A DNA stretch of 64,000 nt from Chondrinema litorale (GCF_026250525.1 NZ_CP111043.1:1911421-1975420), one strand, 5' to 3'; numbered from the stretch's first letter, positions 35,421-45,893 are shown. The notes: generated from the letters alone by a model not told the origin. Numbers and translations are program-made.

Positions 35421-38400
35421 TTATTCTTTTTCTGGTCTTAATATCGTAATTTTCTCAAAATCTGTAAAAGCTCTTTTCTCTGGGTAATACATCAACTGTA
35501 CAACAGCCGGATTTACCTCAAATACTCCCGGTATTTGTGCTTTCATTAAATAAGAATACTCATACTCACCTTTGCCTAATCTGGTTAGCACAATCGCATA
35601 TCGATTATCTCTGTATTCTTCATGTGCATAATACATCCAACGGTAATAGTTTCTGTAATAATTTCCGTTTGAATATGCTTTCTCATCTTCGATGTTATAT
35701 CCGGTTTTGTCTTTGATAAACTCAAAGCCTGCTGGTATTGGGTCTTCTATTAAAACATAATCTAGCGACTCATTACTTTCGATTTTTACTTTTACCAAAA
35801 TATCACTTCCAGAAGGAACTGCACCTTCTTTAATTTTCTCTTTTTTGTAAATCACTTTTTCGTTTTCATCAAAACCTCTAGAAAGCACATAATACTCTCT
35901 AGTCATTATTAGGTTTTCATTTTTAGCCTCAGCAATTCCCTTACTTTCTTTTTGTAAGAAATAAGTGAGCGTAGCATTTACATAAGCAGTTCCACTACCA
36001 AGCTTATTGATGTTGATGGTATTTTTCCCATGTTTTAACACACCTAATGGATTGGTAATTTGCTTTGCCTTAGATGACAAGAAATTCTCTCCTCTCAATT
36101 CTACGCTTTTTGCTTTCTCAAAAACATCTTCAGACTTTAGTTCTTCACTCAACACTTTTTTACCATTTGTATTAATTACTAACTCGTAATCTGGATTGAG
36201 TTCGCTAGCAATTACATCTTGCAAACCAAGCACAATAAAGGCAGTTTGTCTGGTATTATGCCAACCATTTCCACGACGTTTTTGCATAAGCCATTGCACA
36301 GCCGGTGCTATCAGTTCATGTTCTGGATTTACAGCAGCCAATGCTTTTACTGCATTTGCCGTAGTTTCTACCTGATCTTCTTGCCAGCTATAGTAAAACT
36401 TCTGCGCTCCCCAGAAACACCTGTTACCATCTTTAATAGCTTTTTCTTCTAGTTGATGTAACATCTGATTTGTTATACTATCATCACCAGCAATTTGTGC
36501 AGCTTGTAACCACAATGCCGCTTGGTATGCATCTAATGAATCTGCTGTTGGTATTGGAATATCATCCCAAATATCTACTAAACCTGCTTGCATTGCACTC
36601 AATGCCTGATAAGCATAAGTAGTGGTATCTGTCTCACCTTTGTTTTTCATTGAGTTTTTCAAAGCATTTTTACCTTCTTCCAACATGTATTCTGGTACTT
36701 CATAACCAGTTTTCTTAGCCAAAGCCAAACCGTTTACCACATAGGCTGTCATAAATGGATGGGTATCATCATTTTCCCACCAACCCCAGCCACCATCGCT
36801 GTGCTGTAGTTCTTTTAATCGCTGTAAACCTTGAGCAGTCATTTTCTGCATTTCTTCTGCCGAAATATCAGAGGTATAACTTCCTTTTAATTGCTGCAAA
36901 GTGTTCGATACAATAAGTGTAGGCAAAAAGCGACTCATTGTTTGCTCTACACATCCGTATGGATAACCAATTAATTGATCTAATGAAGAAAGTAGAGCTG
37001 CCGCAACTGAAGGTGCTGCACTTAATTCTAACTTTACGGTATTTAAGTCTACATCCTCTGGAATAATCAATTCTATATCGCCTGACTTTTCTTTATTTAA
37101 TACAGAAGAATATCCCTTTACCATTTCTAAACCTGTTGGTTGTACTGGCACCGTAACCTTCTTCGCATCAGACTCTTCGTTGGTGATTGCTTCAGCAGTA
37201 ATTACTGCATCCAATGGCCAGTTTGCATCTACTTCCCAATCTACTCTAGCTTCGTCATTTGCAGCCACCGTAATAGTTTTAGAAGTACCGCTTACCTCTA
37301 AACCATCCGCTTTAAGCACTACTCTTATGCTCTTTCTTCTACTTAGGTAATTATGCACATTGGTAGCGATTAATAACTTATCTCCTGTTTGGATGAAGCG
37401 AGGAGTTTCCATTCTGATAAGTAAATCTTTTTTAACCACTATTTTAGCTAGCGACTGACCAACTTTACTGTCTTTGGTAATTACCTTGGCGGTAGTTCGC
37501 CATGTGGTAAGATTATCTGGTAAAGTAATAGTTACTTTAGCCTCGCCATTTTCATCTGTTTTTACTGTTGGGTTCCAGTAAATGGCATCTTTAAAGTTTT
37601 CTCTTACTACTGGTGTAACTTCGGCTTTTGCTGGAGCACCTATCTTACGTCGCTGTATCGGAATTTTTTGAGAAGAGGCAGCAGCCTGTTCTACAACAAC
37701 TTCTTCAATTGCTGAGTCACCAAATCCTGCAGCCATGTCTTCAACCATCACTGGTTCTCTTCTTCCGAAATAATTAGGGTTATTTAATGAGATTTCATTA
37801 TCATTCTTTTTTGCTTGATTTAAGCGAGTATTGAGCAAAATATCTCTGTAACCCCAATCATTATTACCCTTGAAAAAGTGAATATCTGTAAATGTGATTT
37901 TTGCTTTTTTGTATGAAAAAGTAAGAATGGTATCTTCTGGATTAAACATTTCGTAATAACCCCACTCATTGGTTTTTACAGTTTGCTTACCAGATTTTAT
38001 TTTAACTCCGCTTAGCAGATTTCCATTTTCATCTACCACATAGCCATGCACTCTGTGACTATCATCTCGTAAATCTCCTGGGTTCAAATAATAAAGCATT
38101 CCTTCTGATACAAAGAAGTCTTTGTCTGGTTTTAATCTTTCAGACTTGATTAAATCAATCAGATAATCATAAGATAACAGGTTGCTGTTATCACTTTTTC
38201 CATAAGCATTATTATAGAACTGCACATATACCCCTCTTTTATTAGGGTAAAAAGCTTTTCTAATATCTTCAGTCTTATCTGGGTATAAGAAGTAAATACT
38301 TTCGTCAGCCGTGTTTAGAGAAACTAAGGCATCTTTTACTGGCTTGCCATTTTTATCGGTTACCAAAATAGTTGCCTCTGCTTTTGTAGCCGGTTTGTAT

Positions 38401-40481
38401 TGCTTCTCATCAAAGTTGATGGCTACATCTAAATATTTCTCTTCTGGAATTACAGTAACATTCTCACTACGCGAATAAAGCTTTCCATTTGCAACATAGA
38501 CTAAGCTAATCGCTAACTGTCCATAAACATCTTCTCTAATTGGAATATTAAACTCTTTAAATGAAGTACCACTTTCATTAAACTGATAAATGCCTTTAAA
38601 AGTAGTTTCTGCTCCATTCGCAGAGAATAATGCATCAGTAGCTGAAGGAGCCAATACCATGGCATTTATCGTATCGCCTGCATTATAGACTTTCTTATCT
38701 GTAAGCAATTGCACTTCGGCAGACTCATTATTCCACCAACTGTAAGACGAACTACCTTCTTCTAATATATAAACCGAAGTAGTCTCACTGGTAGATTTAC
38801 CATTATCATCAGTAGATGTGACTTTTACTTGATAATAACCCGGCTCTTTTAAAGGAAACTCAACAGTTGCTATTCCGCTTTTCTTATCAGTTTTTCCTGT
38901 GGTCTTATAGATTTCCTCATTGTCTTCGTACTCTCCATCACGGCTATATCTATAAGTACTTGCTACTAACTCAAACTCTTTAGATACTGGGTTCTCTGAA
39001 AAATCGGCAGTACTTACTCGAATAAGTACATCCTCATCTGTTTTATAATAAAATTTTTCTGAGTTGATATTGATTGTAAATGAAGTAGCTGTAACCAATA
39101 CGGCGGCATTTCCATTTATAGTTCTTCTACTCGCATCTGTTACTTGTGCCTGAATTCTATAGCGATAGTTTTCGTTGGTTTCTGCATCTGTAGGAACAAC
39201 AATTTCGAAATTACCGTCTTCATTTATTTTACCAGACTTACTATATAGTTCTTCTGCATTTCTAGAATAACCTATATCATCATCTTCGTACCACCAAGAG
39301 TAACCATATCGCATATACCAAGGCACATAATAACGCTCTCGCATTACACGATACTTAACCGTTGCATTTTTAACCGGAGCACCAAAAAAGTAAGTAGCAT
39401 TTACTTTTGCTTTTACAGTATCTCCACTCACATAGCGTGGCTGATCGAGTGTTACGTTTACTTCGTATTCGGGCTTTTTGTATTCTTCTACTCTAAAAGA
39501 ACCTTGTACTTGAGAATAGTAATTCCAACGTTCTATCTTGTCGGTTAAAACTGTGATGTTGTAATTACCCAATGCATAATTTTCTCCTATAGAAATACTA
39601 TCGTCAAAAGAGCCATTATCATCCGTAAGTAATTCTTTCTTGTAGATTTCTTCACCTTGGCTGTTTTCAATAATTACTGTTACAGTATCTGAAAAAACAG
39701 AAAGCTCATAGCCATTTTTATTTCTTATAATTCCTTGGAAAAACAACTCTTGCCCTGGTCTGTAGGCAGGTCTGTCTGTAAATACAATACCTGTTTTACT
39801 TTCGTCATCAGAGTAATTGTAATAGTAAAAGTCTGAGAGGGTAAAGTCTTCATCGTTAACAGCTAAGAACTGATTCTTATTCCCGCTTTTGCTCACATCA
39901 TTAAAGATGTGAAGTCCATTTTCGTTAACATCAGCTTCTACTAGTTCATTTGTTTTCCAGTAAAATAAATCAAAACTTTTATCTTGTTTGCCACTTTCAT
40001 TATCAGCTACATAAGCTAGCATGCCTTTACCATGCCTTTGTGTTACAAGTGCATAATTGCTAATTAACACCGGCACTCTGGCAACCTCGTTCTGGCAAAT
40101 CATTTCAACTATGTAAATGCCTTTAGACAAATTACCCAAAGAGATGTTGTTTTCTCCCCAACGCGTATTTAGTGGATGGTTTACTGTCCAGTTTTTAATT
40201 AACTGACTTGACGAAACCACACTATCACTAATTGAAACACCATCGCCTTGTTGCATTAAAGACTTTACAAAGTCTTGTTGATTCACTGGTTTATAGAGCG
40301 AGACATACAACAGAATCTCTTTATTTGTAGAATCATCATAAACGTAAGGCAGGTTACCTACTTGCACAAAAGCCTCCTCCGATTCAGAAAACACCTGATT
40401 GATATACAATCTGAAATTATCTGCCTGTAATCTTGACATAAATAATAGAGATGTTAATGTTAAAAAAATTATTTTCTTCAT
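35421..40481 (-). CDS. Alpha-2-macroglobulin family protein with carboxypeptidase-regulatory-like insert
   Basis: 1686 residues with a Sec signal peptide and no lipobox. The order is: macroglobulin-like domains (MG2-type, TDRPAYRPGQELFFQGI; further strands to about residue 800), a CarboxypepD_reg-like domain (VHGYVVDENGNLLSGVKI, about 815-860), then the A2M domain (VKTDENGEAKVTITLPDNLTTWRTTAKVI) and an alpha-toroid with the thioester-type motif YGCVEQT, cysteine near residue 1177. C-x-E-Q retains the Cys and Gln needed for a thioester bond. Bacterial A2Ms are thought to trap attacking proteases; many partner with PBP1c, but no such gene is adjacent here. Confidence 0.92.
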   Translation of the reverse strand: MKKIIFLTLTSLLFMSRLQADNFRLYINQVFSESEEAFVQVGNLPYVYDDSTNKEILLYVSLYKPVNQQDFVKSLMQQGDGVSISDSVVSSSQLIKNWTVNHPLNTRWGENNISLGNLSKGIYIVEMICQNEVARVPVLISNYALVTQRHGKGMLAYVADNESGKQDKSFDLFYWKTNELVEADVNENGLHIFNDVSKSGNKNQFLAVNDEDFTLSDFYYYNYSDDESKTGIVFTDRPAYRPGQELFFQGIIRNKNGYELSVFSDTVTVIIENSQGEEIYKKELLTDDNGSFDDSISIGENYALGNYNITVLTDKIERWNYYSQVQGSFRVEEYKKPEYEVNVTLDQPRYVSGDTVKAKVNATYFFGAPVKNATVKYRVMRERYYVPWYMRYGYSWWYEDDDIGYSRNAEELYSKSGKINEDGNFEIVVPTDAETNENYRYRIQAQVTDASRRTINGNAAVLVTATSFTININSEKFYYKTDEDVLIRVSTADFSENPVSKEFELVASTYRYSRDGEYEDNEEIYKTTGKTDKKSGIATVEFPLKEPGYYQVKVTSTDDNGKSTSETTSVYILEEGSSSYSWWNNESAEVQLLTDKKVYNAGDTINAMVLAPSATDALFSANGAETTFKGIYQFNESGTSFKEFNIPIREDVYGQLAISLVYVANGKLYSRSENVTVIPEEKYLDVAINFDEKQYKPATKAEATILVTDKNGKPVKDALVSLNTADESIYFLYPDKTEDIRKAFYPNKRGVYVQFYNNAYGKSDNSNLLSYDYLIDLIKSERLKPDKDFFVSEGMLYYLNPGDLRDDSHRVHGYVVDENGNLLSGVKIKSGKQTVKTNEWGYYEMFNPEDTILTFSYKKAKITFTDIHFFKGNNDWGYRDILLNTRLNQAKKNDNEISLNNPNYFGRREPVMVEDMAAGFGDSAIEEVVVEQAAASSQKIPIQRRKIGAPAKAEVTPVVRENFKDAIYWNPTVKTDENGEAKVTITLPDNLTTWRTTAKVITKDSKVGQSLAKIVVKKDLLIRMETPRFIQTGDKLLIATNVHNYLSRRKSIRVVLKADGLEVSGTSKTITVAANDEARVDWEVDANWPLDAVITAEAITNEESDAKKVTVPVQPTGLEMVKGYSSVLNKEKSGDIELIIPEDVDLNTVKLELSAAPSVAAALLSSLDQLIGYPYGCVEQTMSRFLPTLIVSNTLQQLKGSYTSDISAEEMQKMTAQGLQRLKELQHSDGGWGWWENDDTHPFMTAYVVNGLALAKKTGYEVPEYMLEEGKNALKNSMKNKGETDTTTYAYQALSAMQAGLVDIWDDIPIPTADSLDAYQAALWLQAAQIAGDDSITNQMLHQLEEKAIKDGNRCFWGAQKFYYSWQEDQVETTANAVKALAAVNPEHELIAPAVQWLMQKRRGNGWHNTRQTAFIVLGLQDVIASELNPDYELVINTNGKKVLSEELKSEDVFEKAKSVELRGENFLSSKAKQITNPLGVLKHGKNTININKLGSGTAYVNATLTYFLQKESKGIAEAKNENLIMTREYYVLSRGFDENEKVIYKKEKIKEGAVPSGSDILVKVKIESNESLDYVLIEDPIPAGFEFIKDKTGYNIEDEKAYSNGNYYRNYYRWMYYAHEEYRDNRYAIVLTRLGKGEYEYSYLMKAQIPGVFEVNPAVVQLMYYPEKRAFTDFEKITILRPEKE

Positions 40482-40730
40482 TATGTGTGATTTGATAAAT
40501 TAAAGACTTAACAATCTGGTTACTTTATTAAAACCTATTTCTTCTAAGATGTTTAATGCATGCAAATTCCATAAGTTACAGAAAAAAAAAATTCAATAAA
40601 GTCGAAAAAATAAATAATAACCTCTTACAGTGCGTATATCTTGAATTTCATATAATAAAAAAAGCTTTTGGCGTATTAAATATCAGAATTACATTTCTTC
40701 GAGTTTAAAGATTTTAAAGCATCAGCAAAC

Positions 40731-41129
40731 ATGGAAAGATTTCATATAGAAGGAGACGAATTTATTCCAGAAATAGATCTGGATCCGGAAAGTAATATTT
40801 TAAGAATATCCGGCGAATCCTATCATGAATATACAGGCGAGTTTTTTGAACCAATATTTGAGTGGGTCGAACAATTTACAAAAACACCAGACAGAGATGT
40901 TCATTTGAAATTTAGAATGGATTATTTCAACACAGCTTCTTCTAAATGTTTTTATGATATTATTGAAATGCTGAATACTTATTCTGATGCCACAGGAGGC
41001 TCCTTAAGAGTTTCGTGGTTTTATGAGGATAACGATTTAGATATGCTTGAATCAGGACAGGATTATGCAGAAGATTCAGGAGTTAATATAGAATTTATTC
41101 CTTATCCAAAAGGAACACTACCTTACTAA
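40731..41129 (+). CDS. SiaC-like (DUF1987) regulatory phosphoprotein
   Basis: 132 residues. The opening FHIEGDEFIPEIDLDPESNILRISGESYHE and the segment FRMDYFNTASSKCFYDIIEML are the family hallmarks. In Pseudomonas aeruginosa SiaC a threonine in this NT/S-rich turn is phosphorylated by SiaB and dephosphorylated by SiaA, controlling the diguanylate cyclase SiaD. Here the equivalent threonine (FNTAS) is present, but none of the partners is near, so control is by inference. It is a lone gene, with a terminator just after it. Confidence 0.85.
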   Translation: MERFHIEGDEFIPEIDLDPESNILRISGESYHEYTGEFFEPIFEWVEQFTKTPDRDVHLKFRMDYFNTASSKCFYDIIEMLNTYSDATGGSLRVSWFYEDNDLDMLESGQDYAEDSGVNIEFIPYPKGTLPY

Positions 41130-41156
41130 CAAAATCACAAAAGAGATTAAAAACAC

Positions 41157-41183
41157 AAAAGCGCCACAAATGGCGCTTTTTTT
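41157..41183. terminator. Intrinsic terminator between the SiaC-like gene and the convergent glycosyltransferase operon
   Basis: AAAAGCGCCA (41157-41166) with TGGCGCTTTT (41171-41180), 4-nt loop, then more Ts. Symmetric, so usable from both sides. Confidence 0.88.
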
Positions 41184-41197
41184 ATAATGTTATTTTT

Positions 41198-42262
41198 TCA
41201 ATCAAAAAGAGATAAAAAGTTATTTGTATTAGAATTTACAGAAAATTGCTCTTCTATGGTTTTTCGAGCATTTACTCCTAATGTTTGCCTCATCTGTTTC
41301 TCATTAATCAGCTTTTCTAGATATAGAAACCAATCTGTTGTAGACTCGCAGATATAACCATTTTTACTATGTTCTACAATGTCTGTATTTACACCTACAG
41401 GTGAAACTAGCGCAGGAATACCTAAAGACATATACTGTAAAGCTTTAAAACCACATTTACCTTTTGCCCATTGGTCTTCTTCTAAAGGCATTACACCTAC
41501 ATTAAAACTCAATAAATCTTCGATTTCAGTCGCCTTCTCCCATTTCTTAAATGAAAAAGACTTTAAGTTAAACTGAGGATTTTCGTTGGCAATTACCCTA
41601 AATGTAAAATCGTAGTTTTTTTCTAGCTCTTCTATTACTGGTAAAATGGCATAGAGATATTTTATAGTGGTTAAAGTGCCCGTCCAACCAATAACTACCT
41701 TGCCAGTATCTTGATCTTTAATTTGATTGTGATAGTTTACTGTATCTATCGTGGTTGGGTTAACCCTAACATCTTGATTAAAATTTTTGGCGAAATCGGC
41801 GAGGTAAGCATTTCCAGCACTCACTTTATGGCTCCAGCCCATTATACTTTTTACCTTAGAATAATACTTTAGCTTATTAAATGCCTTGTTGTGTTCTGAG
41901 TAATTGGGTAACCAGATAGCATCGTCAAAATCGTAAATCATTTTCTTTTTAAACACTTTGGCTATCATCCACTCAAACACTGGCGGGCCAATATGACTGG
42001 CTTCACGATGGATGAAAACAAAACTATAAGGTTTTAGATTTAGAATAAGAATGAGCCTTCTGAAAAATGCATTGATAATGCCCAAAGCTTTCTGGACAAA
42101 CTTGCCGGGCTTATGCAGAATCTTCCATGTTTTTTCGTCGATAAAAGGCTCATAATCGTAATCGATGCCATTTTTATCTAATGCCTCAAGATACTGCTCA
42201 AACCTGAATCTCTGTGAAGGTGCCTGTTTTCTAGGATATGGAGCCAGAATCAGTATTTTCAT
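41198..42262 (-). CDS. Glycosyltransferase, GT-B fold (family 4-like)
   Basis: 354 residues. Begins MKILILAPYPRKQAPSQRFRFEQY, a family-4-type opening. The acceptor half has FVFIHREASHIGPPVFEW, and the donor half has VVIGWTGTLTTIKYL and a C-terminal GVMPLEEDQWAKGKCGFKALQYMSLGIPALVSPVG, matching the sugar-nucleotide binding region with the conserved glutamate context altered to K/Q. It is the last gene of a three-gene minus-strand operon (5 bp from the preceding gene), with an asparagine synthase and another transferase. Likely builds a surface polysaccharide; sugar unknown. Confidence 0.85.
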   Translation of the reverse strand: MKILILAPYPRKQAPSQRFRFEQYLEALDKNGIDYDYEPFIDEKTWKILHKPGKFVQKALGIINAFFRRLILILNLKPYSFVFIHREASHIGPPVFEWMIAKVFKKKMIYDFDDAIWLPNYSEHNKAFNKLKYYSKVKSIMGWSHKVSAGNAYLADFAKNFNQDVRVNPTTIDTVNYHNQIKDQDTGKVVIGWTGTLTTIKYLYAILPVIEELEKNYDFTFRVIANENPQFNLKSFSFKKWEKATEIEDLLSFNVGVMPLEEDQWAKGKCGFKALQYMSLGIPALVSPVGVNTDIVEHSKNGYICESTTDWFLYLEKLINEKQMRQTLGVNARKTIEEQFSVNSNTNNFLSLFD

Positions 42263-42267
42263 AAATG

Positions 42268-43545
42268 CTATTGAATAGATTTAGTCAGTTTTGTTTCTTC
42301 TGTGATTTTTGGAAACCCAATCAATCGTTGATAAATAGAGAGGTAAGTCGATGCACCTTTCTCCAAATCAAAAAATTCTTTGGCGTGTTTTCTAATATCT
42401 TCTGGTGATGCCCAGCCTTTATTATCGATCTCATCTATCGCTTCTTGATAGGCAATTTCTTTAAAGTCTTCTACCACAATACCAGAATTATATTTTTTCA
42501 CCAAATAATCTGAGTCACCTACATTGCTATTACAAATTACTGGAAGACCCATGCTCATCATCTCACCTTGTTTTGTAGGAGAAGACGCCTTTTTAGAAAA
42601 TACTGGTTTTATAAAAAAGATACCTGCATCAGCTAGCGACAATAATACTGGTACTTCGCTTCTTGCAGCAGTAATTATTCTAATACTGTTTGGAGAGATG
42701 CCCTTTCTTTTTGCTTCTTCTAATATAAACTCCGGATTTTCGGCAGTAACGAATAGGAAAATAGCATCTGGCTTATTAAGCAACAAAACACTAAAAAAGT
42801 CTAGCATTTCTGGCAACATATACCAAGTACCTACAGAACCTAGATAAGTAAGTATAAACCTGTTGTCTTCAATCTTGAGTCTTTCTTTGTAAACAGCCTG
42901 AGTACCTTTTTCTATTTTTTCAGGATCGAAGTGAGAAGTATCAGCACAGCAGGGAATTACTTCTACTGGCACAGGTTGACCATCTAAATGAGGCATTTCC
43001 TGAATTATTTTTTTACCAGTATGAGTTAAACAAACTGTACAATCTGCCTGCTCAAAAAACTGCTTTTCCTTTTTCTTAAAAAACTGATATATCTTTTTAA
43101 ATACAAGTTTTTGCTGATTCCACAAACCACCTTCTACCCTTTCGTCAGCAAAGAATCCTCTCATATCAAACAGAAACTGAACACCAAATCTGTTTTTCAT
43201 CCACTGGCCTATAAGTGCAGTTATATAACTACGGCAGTGAACCATTAAGAATTTTTCTTTTAAATGCAGTTCTTTTACCTTTTTCCTCAGGTTCCAAATA
43301 TCATATAGTGTTGATAACACCGGAGGTTTAAAAGTATAATCTAAAGGATGCCAGACTATTCCAACATGATTTAGAATATGAGCTATTTCGTTTTTTCTTT
43401 CTGCTCTTTCTGGTTTCTCAAAGCTAATCAAATGAATTTCATACCCTTTAGCTACCAAGTTTTCCAAATAAGGAATTACCTGAGATTGCCCCAAAGGATC
43501 TGTCATTCCATCATAAGAAAGATATAGAACTTTATGCTTTGCCAA
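42268..43545 (-). CDS. Glycosyltransferase, GT-B fold (family 4-like)
   Basis: 425 residues. N-terminal half: VLYLSYDGMTDPLGQSQVIPYLENL and HCRSYITALIGQW. C-terminal half: LTYLGSVGTWYMLPEML and the phosphate-binding FFIKPVFSKKASSPTKQGEMMSMGLPVICN, with the E-M-S-G type motif. It is the middle gene of the operon. The first gene (asparagine synthase) ends 29 bp before it. Envelope or exopolysaccharide synthesis is inferred from context. Confidence 0.87.
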   Translation of the reverse strand: MAKHKVLYLSYDGMTDPLGQSQVIPYLENLVAKGYEIHLISFEKPERAERKNEIAHILNHVGIVWHPLDYTFKPPVLSTLYDIWNLRKKVKELHLKEKFLMVHCRSYITALIGQWMKNRFGVQFLFDMRGFFADERVEGGLWNQQKLVFKKIYQFFKKKEKQFFEQADCTVCLTHTGKKIIQEMPHLDGQPVPVEVIPCCADTSHFDPEKIEKGTQAVYKERLKIEDNRFILTYLGSVGTWYMLPEMLDFFSVLLLNKPDAIFLFVTAENPEFILEEAKRKGISPNSIRIITAARSEVPVLLSLADAGIFFIKPVFSKKASSPTKQGEMMSMGLPVICNSNVGDSDYLVKKYNSGIVVEDFKEIAYQEAIDEIDNKGWASPEDIRKHAKEFFDLEKGASTYLSIYQRLIGFPKITEETKLTKSIQ

Positions 43546-43574
43546 GTTTTAAATATTAAAAAATTGTCACTTAA

Positions 43575-45536
43575 TTATGCCTTAACTGGCTGATGTTTTA
43601 TTCGGCCATTTTCAAATAACCACTTATGTAACAGCATTAAAACCCAGATTCTATTATAAAGGTAGTCGTGTCCTTTTTCAAACTTTTGCAGTAGTGAGCT
43701 TACCTCTTTGTAGTTTACAATACCAGCAGCTTCTACCAAACTTTCTTCTAAAAACTGATCTACCAAATATTTCAACTCATTTTTTAGCCAATTACCTAAT
43801 GGAATTGAGAATCCCCACTTAGGTCTGTCCATTAGAGATTTAGGTAAGTAATCGTATAATACTTCTTTTAATAGATATTTGCTTGCACCTTTTTTCATCT
43901 TTAAAGACTCATCGAGGTTTACAGCAAATTCTACAATTCTATGATCTAGCAATGGCACTCTTACTTCTAGCCCATAATACATAGAAGCAATATCAACTTT
44001 TACCAGTAAGTCATCTTTAAGATAATGTCTAAGATCGTAGAATGCCTGTTCTTCCACAGCACTTAACTCTCTTTTTAAATTCAGTTTTTCTTGCTTAAAA
44101 ATATCTTTCTTCTGATAAGGAGTTTTCAACAAGTTTGATAATTCTCTTTCGCTAAAGAGATATTGTTCCTGAGAAAAAATATGGCTCTGTCTGTTACTAT
44201 GCTTTTCAAAAAGATAAGCTGCTCTTTTCATTCTATTTTGTGGGTGCAACTTCATCCCTTCTCTCAATACAGGAGCAAAAAAGCTATTTAAAGGATTTTG
44301 TAATCTTTTTGCCCAGTTGTACATTCCGTAACCCATAAAAAGCTCATCGCCACCATCACCAGAAAGTGCAACAGTTACCTTTTTCCTCGCCATCTCTGAG
44401 ATCAACAAAGTAGGAATAGCAGATGAGTCTGCAAAAGGCTGATCGTACATACTGGTTAAACCAACCACTTTTTCAAGAGCATCACTCTCTGATAAAGTAA
44501 ACTCATGGTGCTCAGTTTTCAATTTTTCAGCTACACTTCTCGCATACTTGCTTTCATCAAACTTGCTTTCCTTAAATCCGATAGAAAAGGTATTGAGTGT
44601 TTGATCTTTTACAAATTTAGAAGCAACTGCTGTTACCAAACTAGAATCTGTGCCTCCACTTAAAAATGTACCTAGTGGCACATCACTAATCATTCTTTTT
44701 TCTACTGACTTTTCAATGAGCGATCTCAATGTCTTTTTTGCCTGACCCTCATTAGACATTGTTTGTCTTTCTACTTTCTCTTCAGGCTTCCAAAAAGGCA
44801 TAATATTAAAGTCACCATCTTTATAGATACCTACATGTCCAGCAGGAAATGCCTTTACATCTTTAAAAATCGTTTCGTTATTTCCAATAAATCCTAAATG
44901 CAAAAATGAAGAAACTGCATTGTTATTTAATTCTAAAGGCTCGTCTTCAAATAAAGATGAAATACCTTTCAATTCTGATGCAAAAACAAAGTCACCATCT
45001 TTATGATAGTAATAAAGTGGCTTAATACCCATGCGATCTCTAAATATATATAATGCCTTCTCTTGCTGATCAAAAATGCTGAATGCAAACATTCCATTCA
45101 GTTTTTGCGCCATACTCATACCCCAAAAAGCAAAAGATTCAACCAGTACCTCAGTATCACTATTGGTTTTAAATTCCTGCTCGCCGATCAGTATATTTCC
45201 ATCCTCTAAATTCCCACCAGTCATACCGTTTTTCGACTTTACATTCATCAACTCTTTTTCTCTTCGAAAAACCTGAATCTTATTTTTAAGATCAGCATAA
45301 TTGTAGATTTCTCCATTAAAAACCATTACATACCTTCCACAGCTTGAGTAGAAAGGCTGATTGGCATGCTCAGATAAATCGAGTATACTTAATCTATTAT
45401 GCCCCAGTGCAATTTCCTGTGCTTCGTTAAAGTATATACCACTGGCATCAGGCCCCCTATGCCCGAGGCTTCTGTTCATTCTTTGTATATGAGACCGAGA
45501 AAAACGTGGAGATAAAAATCCGGAAATTGAACACAT
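43575..45536 (-). CDS. Asparagine synthase (glutamine-hydrolysing), AsnB-type
   Basis: 653 residues. Starts MCSISGF, so cysteine 2 is the glutaminase nucleophile. Domain one: HRGPDASGIYF, LGHNRLSILDL and YNYADLKNKI. Synthetase domain: PP-loop LSGGTDSSLV (about residue 290), GDGGDELFMGY, VDIASMYYGLEVRVPLLDH. A stretch of about 30 residues between DLKNKIQVFRREKEL and the conserved SDTEVLVESF is longer than usual. In an operon with glycosyltransferases such enzymes often amidate a sugar acid or amino-acid-decorated glycan rather than make free asparagine; either role is possible. Confidence 0.93.
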   Translation of the reverse strand: MCSISGFLSPRFSRSHIQRMNRSLGHRGPDASGIYFNEAQEIALGHNRLSILDLSEHANQPFYSSCGRYVMVFNGEIYNYADLKNKIQVFRREKELMNVKSKNGMTGGNLEDGNILIGEQEFKTNSDTEVLVESFAFWGMSMAQKLNGMFAFSIFDQQEKALYIFRDRMGIKPLYYYHKDGDFVFASELKGISSLFEDEPLELNNNAVSSFLHLGFIGNNETIFKDVKAFPAGHVGIYKDGDFNIMPFWKPEEKVERQTMSNEGQAKKTLRSLIEKSVEKRMISDVPLGTFLSGGTDSSLVTAVASKFVKDQTLNTFSIGFKESKFDESKYARSVAEKLKTEHHEFTLSESDALEKVVGLTSMYDQPFADSSAIPTLLISEMARKKVTVALSGDGGDELFMGYGMYNWAKRLQNPLNSFFAPVLREGMKLHPQNRMKRAAYLFEKHSNRQSHIFSQEQYLFSERELSNLLKTPYQKKDIFKQEKLNLKRELSAVEEQAFYDLRHYLKDDLLVKVDIASMYYGLEVRVPLLDHRIVEFAVNLDESLKMKKGASKYLLKEVLYDYLPKSLMDRPKWGFSIPLGNWLKNELKYLVDQFLEESLVEAAGIVNYKEVSSLLQKFEKGHDYLYNRIWVLMLLHKWLFENGRIKHQPVKA

Positions 45537-45893
45537 ATAGTTGTTAGCAAAAAATTGTGACTAAAAAATAATCTCTGTTGAAACGATAAAATTTTAAAAT
45601 TAGGGTGATAGAAGCCATAAAATAGTTGGGAAAGTGAATCAGATAGAAAAAGTGAACAATTTGCAGCTTCTCATGTATTATTTGCACGCTATTTTTGATG
45701 TGAATTTTGGTGCTCCTATAAAAACTTTTTCAGGTATTATTGAAATTATTAGCGTAAAAAATCCCGTTTAAATCAAAAAGAATTGATATTATCTTGAAAA
45801 AGAGAATTACATTTCATTATTTTTCAGTTAATAAATAAACTATATCATTCTACTGTAACTAGCAACCAGCTTTTTAAATCAAATTTTTTCACC
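45537..45893. other. Divergent intergenic region upstream of the helicase gene (357 bp)
   Basis: Very AT-rich. A TATTTTTG (45690-45697) matches the -7 consensus on the plus strand, about 200 bp before the helicase start, without a convincing upstream partner. I see no RNA gene or other ORF. Confidence 0.4.
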
